Notes under the pieces: generated by a model | What the model was told of the DNA's origin: nothing | The model's input: only the letters and a program-made list of their open reading frames with translations | Databases searched by the model: none | In this document: positions 19,884-27,596 of the stretch, in pieces | Layout of the letters: each line of letters opens with the position of its first letter | How positions within the stretch are numbered: the first letter of the stretch is position 1 | Source of the DNA: Roseivirga spongicola | GTDB lineage: Bacteria; Bacteroidota; Bacteroidia; Cytophagales; Cyclobacteriaceae | Direction: 5' to 3' | NCBI RefSeq assembly: GCF_001592965.1 | Contig: NZ_LRPC01000001.1 | Span: 1,116,001-1,180,000, forward strand | DNA: 64,000 bases | Made by a program: the position numbers and the translations under genes

Positions 19884-21947
19884 TTAGTTCTTGTTATATT
19901 CTGTAACCTTGAATTCGGTTCTTCTGTTTTGCTGATGTTGTTCTTCAGAGCATTCGTCTACTCTTTCGTTGGTACAACCATTAATCAATTGTGTCTCTCC
20001 ATAGCCTTTGGCAATAAGCCTGTCTCTTTCAATGCCCTGAGAAGCTATGTAGTCTACAGCTGCCTGAGCCCTTCTTTGAGAAAGATTGAGGTTATAATCG
20101 TCTGGAGCCCGAGCATCTGTGTGTGAGCTCAGTTCTATGCTAATGTTCGGATTATCTTTTAATAACTGAACCAATTTGTCTAGCTCAACTGCCGCATCTG
20201 GTCTAATTTCAGCTTTATCTAAATCGTAATAGATATTAGGTACTACAATGGCTTTTTCTAAAACAATTGGCTCCAAAGCCATGTCTTCAGTGAAAACTTT
20301 TTCGGTAAACCTTTCTACTAACTCTTCCTGTGGAATGCCTTCTCCAATAGTTGAGAATATTTTTCTGGTGGTGAAGAAATCTTGCTTTTCAGCAATTAGG
20401 AAATAATCTTTTTCTGGTTCTATAGGGAAGCTATATGAGCCTCCTCTACTGCTCAATACATCATCGACTAGTTGCTCATTGGAGTCGAGCAGCTTTACCC
20501 TTACTTCACCAAGTATGGTTTGCGAACTGTCTTCTTCAATCTTGTAAGTGGTTCCTTTTAAGGCATAAGTGATTTTTTTGAGATCTGCTGAGTTGTCTAT
20601 AAACGAATAGAGGTCATCTCCGCCTGAGCCTCCAGGTCTGTTAGAGCTAAAGAAGCCCTCAAAGGGAAAATCGCTATAGACCAAGCCAAAATCATCGGAA
20701 CTTGAATTGAAAGAAGGACCAAGGTTTTTGACAGTAACTACTCCTCCGCTGTTTACCGCTTCAAATAGATCTAGCATTCCAAAACCTGCATGACCGTTTG
20801 AAGCAAAATAAAGCTTGTTATCTGGCGAAACGTAAGGAAAAACCTCATCTTCTGCTGTATTGATTTGAGGCCCCATGTTGGTTACATCTGCCCAGCGCCC
20901 TCTTTCATTTAAGGTAGCTCTGTAAATATCTGAACCTCCGTAACCACCTGGCCTGTCGGAAGCAAAATAGATAGTGGTTCCCGCTTGGTTAAAAGTGGGA
21001 GAGGTATCCCAAGCCGATGGGTTATTGATTGGCATTATCTGTGGGTTAGACCATTCTCCATTGCGTTTAGTAGCAAAATAAAGGTCTACACTCCTTCTGG
21101 CCTTTTTTCCTTCAGGGTTTCCTTTGGCGAAAACAACTGTATTACCATCTGGAGAAAAGGCAATTGAGCCTTCATTTACATTCGCAGTATTGAAAAGCTC
21201 AGGAAGCTTGGTAATAGAGTTTTCATCTGGCTCTAATCCGTTTAAATCTACACTATATATGTCGCTGAAAGGCACATCGTATCTGTCGAACGTGGTTTCT
21301 TCTCGTGTGCTAACGAAGTATAATTTGTTGTTGAAGAAGAATGGGCTGTATTCAGACTGTTCAGAATTGATGCTTTCTAGCGGCTTTAAGTCAAGGTTTC
21401 TCACATTTAGGCTAATACTATCTAGCTTTTCCAGATTAGCCAGTTCCCGTTCTGCTCTTTCCTTATAAATTTCTAGCGATGCCATGCCTAGGTAATTGCT
21501 AAGTACTTCTTTGGCTTCATCGTATTTCTCTTCTGCTTTAAGAGCTTTGGCGTAATTCAACTCTAGTTCTTCACTGTTGTACCCAGCGGCCAAGGCTTTT
21601 TCATAATAAGGGGCTGAAGACCTAAGGTCTCCTAGTTTCCTGTAAGATTCGGCCGTGTAGTAGTTTATTTCAGGGGAATTAGGGTTTTCGGCCAGTAGTT
21701 CTTTAAACTCTTGAATAGCCTGAGTGTAGTTCTGGTCTTCGGCATAAGCCTTCAGTTCTTTTGGGGTAGTTTCCTCAATTTCTTTCGAGAGCACGTCTGC
21801 CGCATTTTGTGGTGCCCCAAGAGAAGGGTTAGATGGTCTGTTGACATTCTTTGGTTCTTCTTGAACGCCTAAAAAGTTCTGCTTGGAGCTACAGGCACTG
21901 ATAAGCCATAAGCTAATGAGCATTAAGACAAAACCGTTTTTCCTCAT
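19884..21947 (-). CDS. OmpA-family lipoprotein with TPR, propeller and CRD domains (PorE-like)
   Basis: A 687-residue lipoprotein (lipobox ISAC, Cys19). Domains in order: TPR-like repeats about 55-170 (YTAESYRKLG, YYEKALAAGY), a PD40-type beta-propeller about 190-460 (SPDGNTVVFA, YFASDRPGGYGGSDIY, FSSNRPGGSGGDDLY), a carboxypeptidase-regulatory-like domain about 470-560, and a C-terminal OmpA peptidoglycan-binding domain about 570-687 (YYDLDKAEIRPDA, HTDARAPDDYNLNLSQRRA). This order matches PorE of the type IX secretion machinery in Porphyromonas, which links the apparatus to peptidoglycan. Bacteroidetes often have several such paralogs, so PorE identity is likely but unproven. After Cys there is SSKQ without acidic residues, so a surface-export signal is not seen and a periplasm-facing location fits. 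A clear terminator follows. Confidence 0.85.
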   Translation of the reverse strand: MRKNGFVLMLISLWLISACSSKQNFLGVQEEPKNVNRPSNPSLGAPQNAADVLSKEIEETTPKELKAYAEDQNYTQAIQEFKELLAENPNSPEINYYTAESYRKLGDLRSSAPYYEKALAAGYNSEELELNYAKALKAEEKYDEAKEVLSNYLGMASLEIYKERAERELANLEKLDSISLNVRNLDLKPLESINSEQSEYSPFFFNNKLYFVSTREETTFDRYDVPFSDIYSVDLNGLEPDENSITKLPELFNTANVNEGSIAFSPDGNTVVFAKGNPEGKKARRSVDLYFATKRNGEWSNPQIMPINNPSAWDTSPTFNQAGTTIYFASDRPGGYGGSDIYRATLNERGRWADVTNMGPQINTAEDEVFPYVSPDNKLYFASNGHAGFGMLDLFEAVNSGGVVTVKNLGPSFNSSSDDFGLVYSDFPFEGFFSSNRPGGSGGDDLYSFIDNSADLKKITYALKGTTYKIEEDSSQTILGEVRVKLLDSNEQLVDDVLSSRGGSYSFPIEPEKDYFLIAEKQDFFTTRKIFSTIGEGIPQEELVERFTEKVFTEDMALEPIVLEKAIVVPNIYYDLDKAEIRPDAAVELDKLVQLLKDNPNISIELSSHTDARAPDDYNLNLSQRRAQAAVDYIASQGIERDRLIAKGYGETQLINGCTNERVDECSEEQHQQNRRTEFKVTEYNKN

Positions 21948-21986
21948 GGATTGTAAATTATGCCAATTTTTTTGAAAGCCTTCTTA

Positions 21987-22484
21987 TTATACGCTTTTTG
22001 CCACAGCAAAGTATCTATTTAACCAACTTTCCTCTGGCTTTACGAGCCATTCAGAATTGAGTTGAGCCTTGGTCTGAATATTATTATTGAAGAAGAGTGT
22101 TTCACTGGTAAAGAAGCCTTCCGCTACCAGTGTTTTCATCTTATTCATTTCTACTAACACTATTTCACCTTCCTTGTTGAAGGCCAGCTTAGTTCTGTCG
22201 AATAATTCAACATCATGTTTTTTAGCCAACTCTTGTACAAAACGTGTCATGCTGTCTATGGAACAACCACTAGCCATATTAAAATCTTCATCAATGGCTA
22301 TAATGAGAAAGTGATTATAAGCCACATGACAAGAGGCTTTGAGCTGAGAACCATGGGCAGCCCATTGCTGTAAAAAAGCGTCAGCTTCCTGCGTTATTTG
22401 TTCAGCTTTTCCAACTAATGGTTGGCTAGATTGAAAAATCCAGATGCGCGATTTATCACTCAATTCGTCAAATATTGCTCTCAT
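21987..22484 (-). CDS. Conserved Bacteroidetes protein, often mislabelled 'ABC transporter ATPase'
   Basis: A 166-residue soluble protein from ATG at 22484 (MRAIFDELSDKSRIWIFQSS); an in-frame TTG at 22544 would add a poorly conserved leader. Recognisable family features are RIWIFQS, FLQQWAAHG, LKASCHVAYNHFLIIAIDE, GCSIDSMTRFVQEL and a C-terminal SWLNRYF. I recall this family carrying the label 'ABC transporter ATPase' in databases, but no Walker A, Walker B or ABC signature is present, so that name should not be used. It has no membrane segment or signal. Forty bases separate it from the OmpA-like gene, so they may be co-transcribed. Its biochemical function is unknown. Confidence 0.8.
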   Translation of the reverse strand: MRAIFDELSDKSRIWIFQSSQPLVGKAEQITQEADAFLQQWAAHGSQLKASCHVAYNHFLIIAIDEDFNMASGCSIDSMTRFVQELAKKHDVELFDRTKLAFNKEGEIVLVEMNKMKTLVAEGFFTSETLFFNNNIQTKAQLNSEWLVKPEESWLNRYFAVAKSV

Positions 22485-22614
22485 AATTAGGGTGTTCTGT
22501 TGAAATAACTCTCCAAATGTCGTTCGGTTGTCATTTGTAACCAATTCAATTGGACGATAATTCCATTAGCTCCGTTAGACTACTCCAATCAAATATCAAC
22601 AAAACAAAACTCTG

Positions 22615-23505
22615 ATGAAAAAGACCTTATTTTATTTCTTGCCTGCCCTGCTGCTTTTGGTGGTGGGCTGTAATGATGATGATGCTTCGGCTAGCTCTAA
22701 CCTAACGCTCTCTATTCAAGGGTTAGAAGATTTAGGAAGTAGTGCAGCTTATGAAGGCTGGATAATTGTGGATGGTTCACCTGTAAGCACTGGAGTATTT
22801 ACAGTAAATGCTGGTGGAGAGATGTCAGAAACCAGCTTTAATGTAAATGCTGAAGATCTGGCAGCAGCTACAAAATTTGTTCTTACTGTTGAACCAGTGC
22901 CAGATAATGACCCAGCTCCTTCTGACCAGAAATTACTCGCGGGAGATTTTAGCGCAACTTCAGCCAACTTGTCTACCGGAGTTGCTCCAGCCCTTGGTAG
23001 TTTTAATAATGCTAGTGGGATGCTCTTTTTGAGAACACCAACAGACGAAACGAACGGTAATAACGGCAATGATGAGAACGGGGTTTGGTTTGGAACTCCA
23101 GGGGCACCGCCTACGGCAGGGCTTAATCTGCCTACCTTACCCGTGGGTTGGGCCTATGAGGGTTGGGTTATTGGAGACGCTGGACCGATATCTACAGGAA
23201 CATTTACCGAGTTTGACACACAAGATGATAGTAATGTTTACAGTGGTACCGAAAACAATGTAGGTCCGCCAATTCCAGGAGAAGACTTTTTCAACAACGC
23301 TCCTGCAGGCGAGACATTTCCACTAGATGTAAGGGGTAGAACTGTTGTTATTTCAGTAGAACCAGTGCCCGATAATGCTGAGGCGCCTTTTCTCTTGAAG
23401 CCACTAACGGCAGTAGTACCTACAGATGCCACCACGGCTCCAGCTACTCATAGCTTTTCTTTCAATAGTGCTGGAGTACCAACAGGCACGGCTACTAGAA
23501 ACTAG
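22615..23505 (+). CDS. Lipoprotein with two RskA-like (anti-sigma-type) extracellular domains
   Basis: A 296-residue lipoprotein (lipobox VVGC, Cys19) followed directly by NDDD, an acidic stretch resembling the Bacteroidetes lipoprotein export signal, so surface exposure is plausible. It contains two copies of a domain like the C-terminal part of anti-sigma-K (RskA) proteins: copy 1 about 30-140 and copy 2 about 165-285. Both show YEGW.I.D..P.STG.F and (L/I)(T/S)VEPVPDN with a Pro-containing follow-up. There is no N-terminal zinc anti-sigma domain, no transmembrane helix and no sigma-factor gene beside it, so direct sigma control is not supported. It starts a three-gene plus-strand operon with 5- and 4-bp gaps. 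What it binds is unknown. Confidence 0.8.
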   Translation: MKKTLFYFLPALLLLVVGCNDDDASASSNLTLSIQGLEDLGSSAAYEGWIIVDGSPVSTGVFTVNAGGEMSETSFNVNAEDLAAATKFVLTVEPVPDNDPAPSDQKLLAGDFSATSANLSTGVAPALGSFNNASGMLFLRTPTDETNGNNGNDENGVWFGTPGAPPTAGLNLPTLPVGWAYEGWVIGDAGPISTGTFTEFDTQDDSNVYSGTENNVGPPIPGEDFFNNAPAGETFPLDVRGRTVVISVEPVPDNAEAPFLLKPLTAVVPTDATTAPATHSFSFNSAGVPTGTATRN

Positions 23506-23510
23506 GGGCT

Positions 23511-24197
23511 ATGAAAAGTTCTGAAAATGTAATGATAAAGCATGGCCTTTTGGGGCTCATGCTTTTATCTATTTCAAGCTGTATAGGTACAGATGTAGTA
23601 GATGTGGAGCTGGTAGATGAAAGGCTGGCCATAGACACTAGGCTTACTAGTCTGGCAGTAGGAGAGTCTTATCAGTTTATGGCCGATTACTTTAATAATA
23701 TGGGTGAAGAAGAGATGGCTACCGTTAATTGGTCTTCTAGCAATGAGGGTGTCATTTCCATTAGTGCCGAAGGTTTAGCAGAGGCTCATATGTTGGGTGA
23801 AGCTACAATTACTGCAGAGTATTTAGGTGCAGAAGATATGGTTACCATATCCGCTAGTGATCAAACCGTGGAAATGACAGCAAGAACTGGCAGTTTCATG
23901 GGGGCGAATAATTACTCGGTGAATGGAGACTTTAATCTTTTAGAAGAGAACGGACAATTGCTACTCACTTTTGAGTCTAATTTTCAGGCAAGTACAGGTC
24001 CGGGTTTATTCATTTTCCTGTCTAACAGTCCGAATAGTATTACAGGTGCGTTGGAAGTGGGGGCTATTCAAGCTAGCCGTGGAGAGCAAGTGTACCCAAT
24101 CAGCTTGGCTAATGCTGGTTTGAATACTTACGATTACGTTTTGGTTTGGTGTAAGCCATTTGGAGTGCTATTTGGCCGAGGACGATTTGACAATTAA
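23511..24197 (+). CDS. BIG2-DM13 domain lipoprotein
   Basis: A 228-residue lipoprotein with lipobox SISSC. ATG at 23511 is used; an in-frame ATG at 23532 would give a more typical short leader. Residues about 30-115 form a bacterial Ig-like BIG2 domain (LAVGESYQF, WSSSNEGVISISAEGLAEAHMLGEATIT). Residues about 120-228 match the DM13 domain (GSFMGANNYSVNG, LTFESNFQASTGPGLFIFLSNS, YVLVWCKPFGVLFGRG), including the single late Cys. DM13 domains have been proposed to act in redox or electron transfer at the cell surface; that role is inference here. The gene begins 5 bp after the RskA-like lipoprotein and ends 4 bp before the barrel gene, so the three products probably work together. Confidence 0.82.
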   Translation: MKSSENVMIKHGLLGLMLLSISSCIGTDVVDVELVDERLAIDTRLTSLAVGESYQFMADYFNNMGEEEMATVNWSSSNEGVISISAEGLAEAHMLGEATITAEYLGAEDMVTISASDQTVEMTARTGSFMGANNYSVNGDFNLLEENGQLLLTFESNFQASTGPGLFIFLSNSPNSITGALEVGAIQASRGEQVYPISLANAGLNTYDYVLVWCKPFGVLFGRGRFDN

Positions 24198-24201
24198 GAC
24201 C

Positions 24202-25047
24202 ATGAAGAAATCTACAATCATAATTCTATTGCTACTAACTACCCAGATGACCTGGGCTGGTGGTGGCTGGCCTATTCCCAAAGGAAAAGGCTATTTCAAG
24301 CTTAGCGAGTACTTCATCAGGTCTAATGGATATTTTGCTCCCAGTGGAGACGTAATAGACATAGCAACTGCAGGTATTTACATTACGAGTCTTTATGGAG
24401 AATATGGAATCACCGACCGGTTCGGAGTAATTGCCTATGTGCCTTTCTTTTCTAGGGCAACGCTAAACGAGCAAGTAGATAGAAATGGCAATGTATTGGC
24501 TCAAGGAGATGCCGTAAACTCTTTTGGTGACACAGATATTTCATTCAAATATGGGCTGATAACCAACAAGCCAATTGTTGTGAGTGCCACGCTAACTTTC
24601 GGATTGCCTTTAGGAAACGATCAAGGAGGTGAAACAGGAGTACTGCAAACTGGTGATGGCGAGTTCAACACTATGATTGCTCTTGAAGCCAGTAGAGGTA
24701 TTAATGGTGGAAAAGGCTGGATTAATACTCTGGTAGGCTATAACAACCGTATTAATAACTTCAGCGATGAATTCAGGTGGGGGTTGGAGATTGGCCATAA
24801 GTTTGGCAAAAAGTGGAGTGGAGGCATTAAGTTCTACAGTGTGAACTCACTGAATAATGGGAGCGACTTTGAGACGCCTTCCAATGGTATATTCTCCAAC
24901 AATATTGAATATCTAAGTTTCACCCCTGAAGTGAATTACTTCATCAAGGAAAACCTAGGTATTTCAGCGTCAATCGGAGGGGCTCTTTCGGCCAAGAGGG
25001 TGTTGGCCAGTCCAGGTTATTCGTTGGGAGTATTTATGACTTTGTAA
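24202..25047 (+). CDS. Outer-membrane beta-barrel protein
   Basis: A 281-residue protein starting at ATG 24202; the frame is open upstream inside the DM13 gene but the signal peptide (MKKSTIIILLLL..WA) fixes this start. The mature part consists of alternating amphipathic strands rich in Gly and aromatics (GYFKLSEYFIRSNGYF, YGEYGITDRFGVIAYVPFF, GDTDISFKYGLI, WGLEIGHKFGKKWSGGIKF) and ends with strands closing in MTL, as in barrels of the transporter/MetA-pathway type. No plug or catalytic residues are seen. It is the last gene of the three-gene envelope operon and could be an outer-membrane channel or anchor for the two lipoproteins; that is inference. Confidence 0.75.
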   Translation: MKKSTIIILLLLTTQMTWAGGGWPIPKGKGYFKLSEYFIRSNGYFAPSGDVIDIATAGIYITSLYGEYGITDRFGVIAYVPFFSRATLNEQVDRNGNVLAQGDAVNSFGDTDISFKYGLITNKPIVVSATLTFGLPLGNDQGGETGVLQTGDGEFNTMIALEASRGINGGKGWINTLVGYNNRINNFSDEFRWGLEIGHKFGKKWSGGIKFYSVNSLNNGSDFETPSNGIFSNNIEYLSFTPEVNYFIKENLGISASIGGALSAKRVLASPGYSLGVFMTL

Positions 25048-25050
25048 AAG

Positions 25051-25162
25051 AATAAGGCTGCCTCAAAAGCTAATGTTATTCTAGACTCCGTTCCGATATA
25101 TGGGGGAGATTCCCAGTCAAGCTGGGAATGACGACAATAATAGCAATTGAAACAGCCTTATT
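25051..25162. repeat. MITE-like nested inverted repeat between convergent genes
   Basis: Outer arms at 25051-25066 and 25147-25162 are inverted copies matching at 14 of 16 positions (AATAAGGCTG...). Inside is a perfect 8-bp stem, ATTCCCAG (25109-25116) with CTGGGAAT (25122-25129). Nothing in the element is coding. The inner TTCCCAG-loop-CTGGGAATGACG type resembles short dispersed intergenic repeats. The outer stem could also serve as a terminator for the barrel operon (plus) and the Fe-S operon (minus). Confidence 0.55.
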
Positions 25163-25178
25163 TCCATTTAACTCAGGC

Positions 25179-25976
25179 CTAAAGCCCTTCGTTCTTTGCA
25201 ATTAATTCTGCCAAGTCCATCACTTCTACAGAATCTTCTTTCTCTTTGTTTTTCACGCCATCGCGCATCATGGTCATACAGAATGGACAGGCTGCTGCAA
25301 TAATGTTAGCACCTGTAGCCAGTGCATCTTCCGTACGTTCAATGTTTACTTCTTTATTGCCTGGCTCGGCATCTTTGAACATTTGAGCTCCTCCAGCACC
25401 ACAGCATAGGCCTTTGGTACGACATCTTTTCATTTCTACCAGCTCGGCATCTAAAGCCTGAAGCACTTCTCTAGGGGCTTCATAAATGTTATTGGCTCTT
25501 CCTAAGTAGCAAGAGTCGTGATATGTAATCTTCTTGCCTTTGAATTCACCACCACCTTTCATTTTTACTTTACCTTCATTAATCAATTGCTGAAGGAAGG
25601 TTGAATGGTGAATTACCTCATAGTTTCCACCTAAATCAGGATACTCATTCTTGATGGTGTTGAAGCAATGAGGGCAAGCAGTTACAATCTTTTTAACGCC
25701 ATAGCCATCGAGCACCTGAATGTTGGCCATTGCCTGCATTTGAAAAAGGAATTCGTTTCCAGCTCTTCTTGCAGGGTCGCCAGTGCAGGTTTCTTCTTCG
25801 CCCAAAACAGCATAAGAGATGCCTACTTTTTCAAGAATTTTAATGAAGGCAATAGTTACCTTTTTATATCTGTCATCGAAAGAACCCGCACAGCCTACCC
25901 AAAAAAGAACTTCTGGGCTTTCGCCTTTTGCGGCCATTTCGGCCATAGTCGGAACACTTGTATTCATAGTACTCAT
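25179..25976 (-). CDS. (Fe-S)-binding protein with two CCG domains (HdrB/EtfD C-terminal-like)
   Basis: A 265-residue soluble protein made of two cysteine-rich CCG domains. Domain 1 is about 20-130 (WVGCAGSFDDR, EEETCTGDPARRAG, TACPHCFNTI); domain 2 about 140-255 (YHDSCYLGR, GLCCGAGGAQMF, AACPFCMTMM). Such domains bind a non-cubane [4Fe-4S] cluster in heterodisulfide reductase B, GlcF, LutA and the C-terminal part of EtfD. It starts 4 bp after the membrane-bound ferredoxin-like gene at 25981, so the pair is an operon and together has the same parts as mycobacterial EtfD. A role in passing electrons from reduced flavoproteins to menaquinone is inferred; the donor is not known. Confidence 0.88.
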   Translation of the reverse strand: MSTMNTSVPTMAEMAAKGESPEVLFWVGCAGSFDDRYKKVTIAFIKILEKVGISYAVLGEEETCTGDPARRAGNEFLFQMQAMANIQVLDGYGVKKIVTACPHCFNTIKNEYPDLGGNYEVIHHSTFLQQLINEGKVKMKGGGEFKGKKITYHDSCYLGRANNIYEAPREVLQALDAELVEMKRCRTKGLCCGAGGAQMFKDAEPGNKEVNIERTEDALATGANIIAAACPFCMTMMRDGVKNKEKEDSVEVMDLAELIAKNEGL

Positions 25977-25980
25977 CTTC

Positions 25981-27309
25981 TTACTTTTCTGCGTTTTTTA
26001 ATTCATCAGCCCACTTAAATCTATCGGTAGGAGCAAATTTCCAAGGGGCAAAATTAGTCTCCACGTTTTGGAACATGCTATTCCAGCTGGCAGGAGAGCT
26101 AGACTCTTCCATGGCCGTGTATCTTCTCATTTGTAAAATGATTGAAAGCGGATCTATGTTTACTGGGCATGCTTCTACACAAGCATTACAGCTTGTACAG
26201 GCATTAATTTCTTCTTTGGTAATGTAATCACCCAAAAGAGATTTTCCATCTTCTAGTCCTTTTCCGCCTTTGGCAATGCTCGCTCCTACTTCTTCGGCAC
26301 GATCTCTCGTATCCATCATTATTTTTCTAGGAGAAAGCTTTTTGCCTGTTTGGTTAGCTGGGCACTCAGAGGTACATCGGCCACACTCTGTACAAGAGTA
26401 GGCGTTCATAATGTTTACCCAGCTTAAGTCGTTTACATCTTTTGCTCCAAACCTACCTACTTCTGCAGGAGGGTTTTCAGCTCCTTCAACAGGCATACCA
26501 AGCATCATTTTTACCTCGTTAGTCACTACTGGCATATTCTCCATGTGGCCTTTTGCTTTGAGGTTAGAGTACCATGTATTAGGGAAAGCCATTCCGATAT
26601 GTAAGTGCTTAGAGTAAGTTACATAAACCGCAAAGGCCAAAATACCTACAATGTGAAACCACCAAGCTGATCTTTCAATAGCGATAAGCGTTGAAGTGCT
26701 CATGCCTTCAAACAAGGGAGTAAGGAATGAACTGAAGAAAAACTTACCAGTTTGTGCATAGTGCTCATCGTTTCCTTGAATGAGCATGTCTGTAGCATTC
26801 ATGGTAAGAATAGCGCACATAAGTACTATTTCAATCACTAGAATAAGGTTGGCATCTAGTGTTGGCCATTTCTTCATTTCAGCAGCATGGAATCGCTTAA
26901 CTTTTAAAACGTTTCTTCTGATAAGGAATACTACGCAGGAAAAGAGTACGCCAACGGTTAGGAACTCAAACACGTTGATCAGCACTGTGTAGAAATCTCC
27001 CAATATAGGAGCGAAGATTCTGTGAGTGCCTGCCAAACCGTCAATTACAAACTCTAGTACTTCTAAGTTGATTACTAAGAAACCAACATAGATCAATAAG
27101 TGAAGAAAGGCCGGAATTATTCTCTTGAACATCTTTTTCTGACCGAAGGCTACAAGCCACATGGTCTTCCAGCGTTCAGGCTTATTGTCGTTTCGGTCTT
27201 CACTTTTTCCAAGGAAAATATTCTTTCTAATCTGAGTTATTCGCTTGTAGAGGAGCCATGAAGCTACCGCTAGAATTATTACGAATGCGAGTTGTGGCAA
27301 GTATTGCAT
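25981..27309 (-). CDS. Membrane-bound 4Fe-4S ferredoxin-type protein with NarI-like haem domain
   Basis: A 442-residue protein. The N-terminal half has five predicted membrane helices (starting MQYLPQLAFVIIL, then FLHLLIYVGFLVINL, the segment around FYTVLINVFEFLTVG, ANLILVIEIVLMCAIL and WWFHIVGILAFAVYVTY), with His residues placed for haem b as in NarI/HdrE proteins. Around residues 315-400 lie two [4Fe-4S] motifs: CTECGRCTSECP and CTSCNACVEACP. Start ATG 27309 is chosen; the open frame extends to 27471 only because it reads the tRNA-Phe gene backwards. It is the first gene of an operon with the CCG-domain protein. Predicted role: quinone-linked electron transfer in the inner membrane, comparable to a split EtfD. 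Confidence 0.88.
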   Translation of the reverse strand: MQYLPQLAFVIILAVASWLLYKRITQIRKNIFLGKSEDRNDNKPERWKTMWLVAFGQKKMFKRIIPAFLHLLIYVGFLVINLEVLEFVIDGLAGTHRIFAPILGDFYTVLINVFEFLTVGVLFSCVVFLIRRNVLKVKRFHAAEMKKWPTLDANLILVIEIVLMCAILTMNATDMLIQGNDEHYAQTGKFFFSSFLTPLFEGMSTSTLIAIERSAWWFHIVGILAFAVYVTYSKHLHIGMAFPNTWYSNLKAKGHMENMPVVTNEVKMMLGMPVEGAENPPAEVGRFGAKDVNDLSWVNIMNAYSCTECGRCTSECPANQTGKKLSPRKIMMDTRDRAEEVGASIAKGGKGLEDGKSLLGDYITKEEINACTSCNACVEACPVNIDPLSIILQMRRYTAMEESSSPASWNSMFQNVETNFAPWKFAPTDRFKWADELKNAEK

Positions 27310-27363
27310 CTTTAAGGTTCTTAAGGGGCGATTATAAACGAATTCTGAATTTATCGAAAATGT

Positions 27364-27394
27364 TTTGCACGGTTTAACTTTTTGTATACTTTTG
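27364..27394 (+). promoter_or_regulatory. Promoter of tRNA-Phe (Bacteroidetes sigma-ABfr type)
   Basis: TTTG at 27364-27367 and TACTTTTG at 27387-27394 are separated by 19 bp and match the Bacteroidetes -33 (TTTG) and -7 (TAnnTTTG) elements. The tRNA begins 14 bp after the -7 element. Confidence 0.8.
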
Positions 27395-27407
27395 TGCTCC
27401 CAATTCA

Positions 27408-27480
27408 GGTGCTGTAGCTCAGTTGGTAGAGCATCGGACTGAAAATCCGTGAGTCGGTGGTTCGAATCCACTCAGCACCA
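27408..27480 (+). tRNA. tRNA-Phe (GAA)
   Basis: A 73-nt cloverleaf. Acceptor arm GGTGCTG pairs with CAGCACC, the D stem is GCTC/GAGC, the anticodon loop is CTGAAAA with anticodon GAA, and the T arm is GGTGG-TTCGAAT-CCACT. The discriminator base is A and the CCA end is not encoded. A promoter of the phylum's consensus precedes it and a rho-independent terminator follows 8 bp later, so it is a single-gene unit. Confidence 0.97.
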
Positions 27481-27487
27481 CACCAAG

Positions 27488-27512
27488 AAGCCTCCTCGTG
27501 AGGCTTTTTTAT
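27488..27512 (+). terminator. Terminator of tRNA-Phe
   Basis: Stem AAGCCTC (27488-27494) pairs with GAGGCTT (27500-27506) around a 5-nt loop and runs into TTTTTTATTT. It begins 8 bp after the tRNA. Confidence 0.9.
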
Positions 27513-27560
27513 TTGGGGTTGTTGAAATCGTTTGCACATGTATGCGAATATAAGAAAGGT

Positions 27561-27596
27561 AATAAAAAATAGTATGCATGCATACTATTTTTTATT
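27561..27596 (-). terminator. 36-bp perfect palindrome, probable rluB terminator
   Basis: An uninterrupted 36-bp palindrome centred between 27578 and 27579, with core GTATGCATGCATAC and A/T-only flanks. The stop codon of rluB (27592-27594) lies inside it. On the minus strand it gives an 18-bp stem ending in TTTTTTATT, so it can terminate rluB; it has no unpaired loop apart from what sterics force, and its core has little GC, which is unusual for a terminator. Confidence 0.65.

Noticed and set aside
22615-23505. Anti-sigma factor
   Set aside because: It has a lipobox instead of a cytoplasmic anti-sigma domain and transmembrane helix, and no sigma gene adjoins; only the extracellular RskA-like domain is shared.
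27310-27471. N-terminal extension of the membrane Fe-S protein (begins MDSNHRLTDF)
   Set aside because: This is the antisense reading of the tRNA-Phe gene, a common artefact; the real start is ATG 27309 at the first membrane helix.
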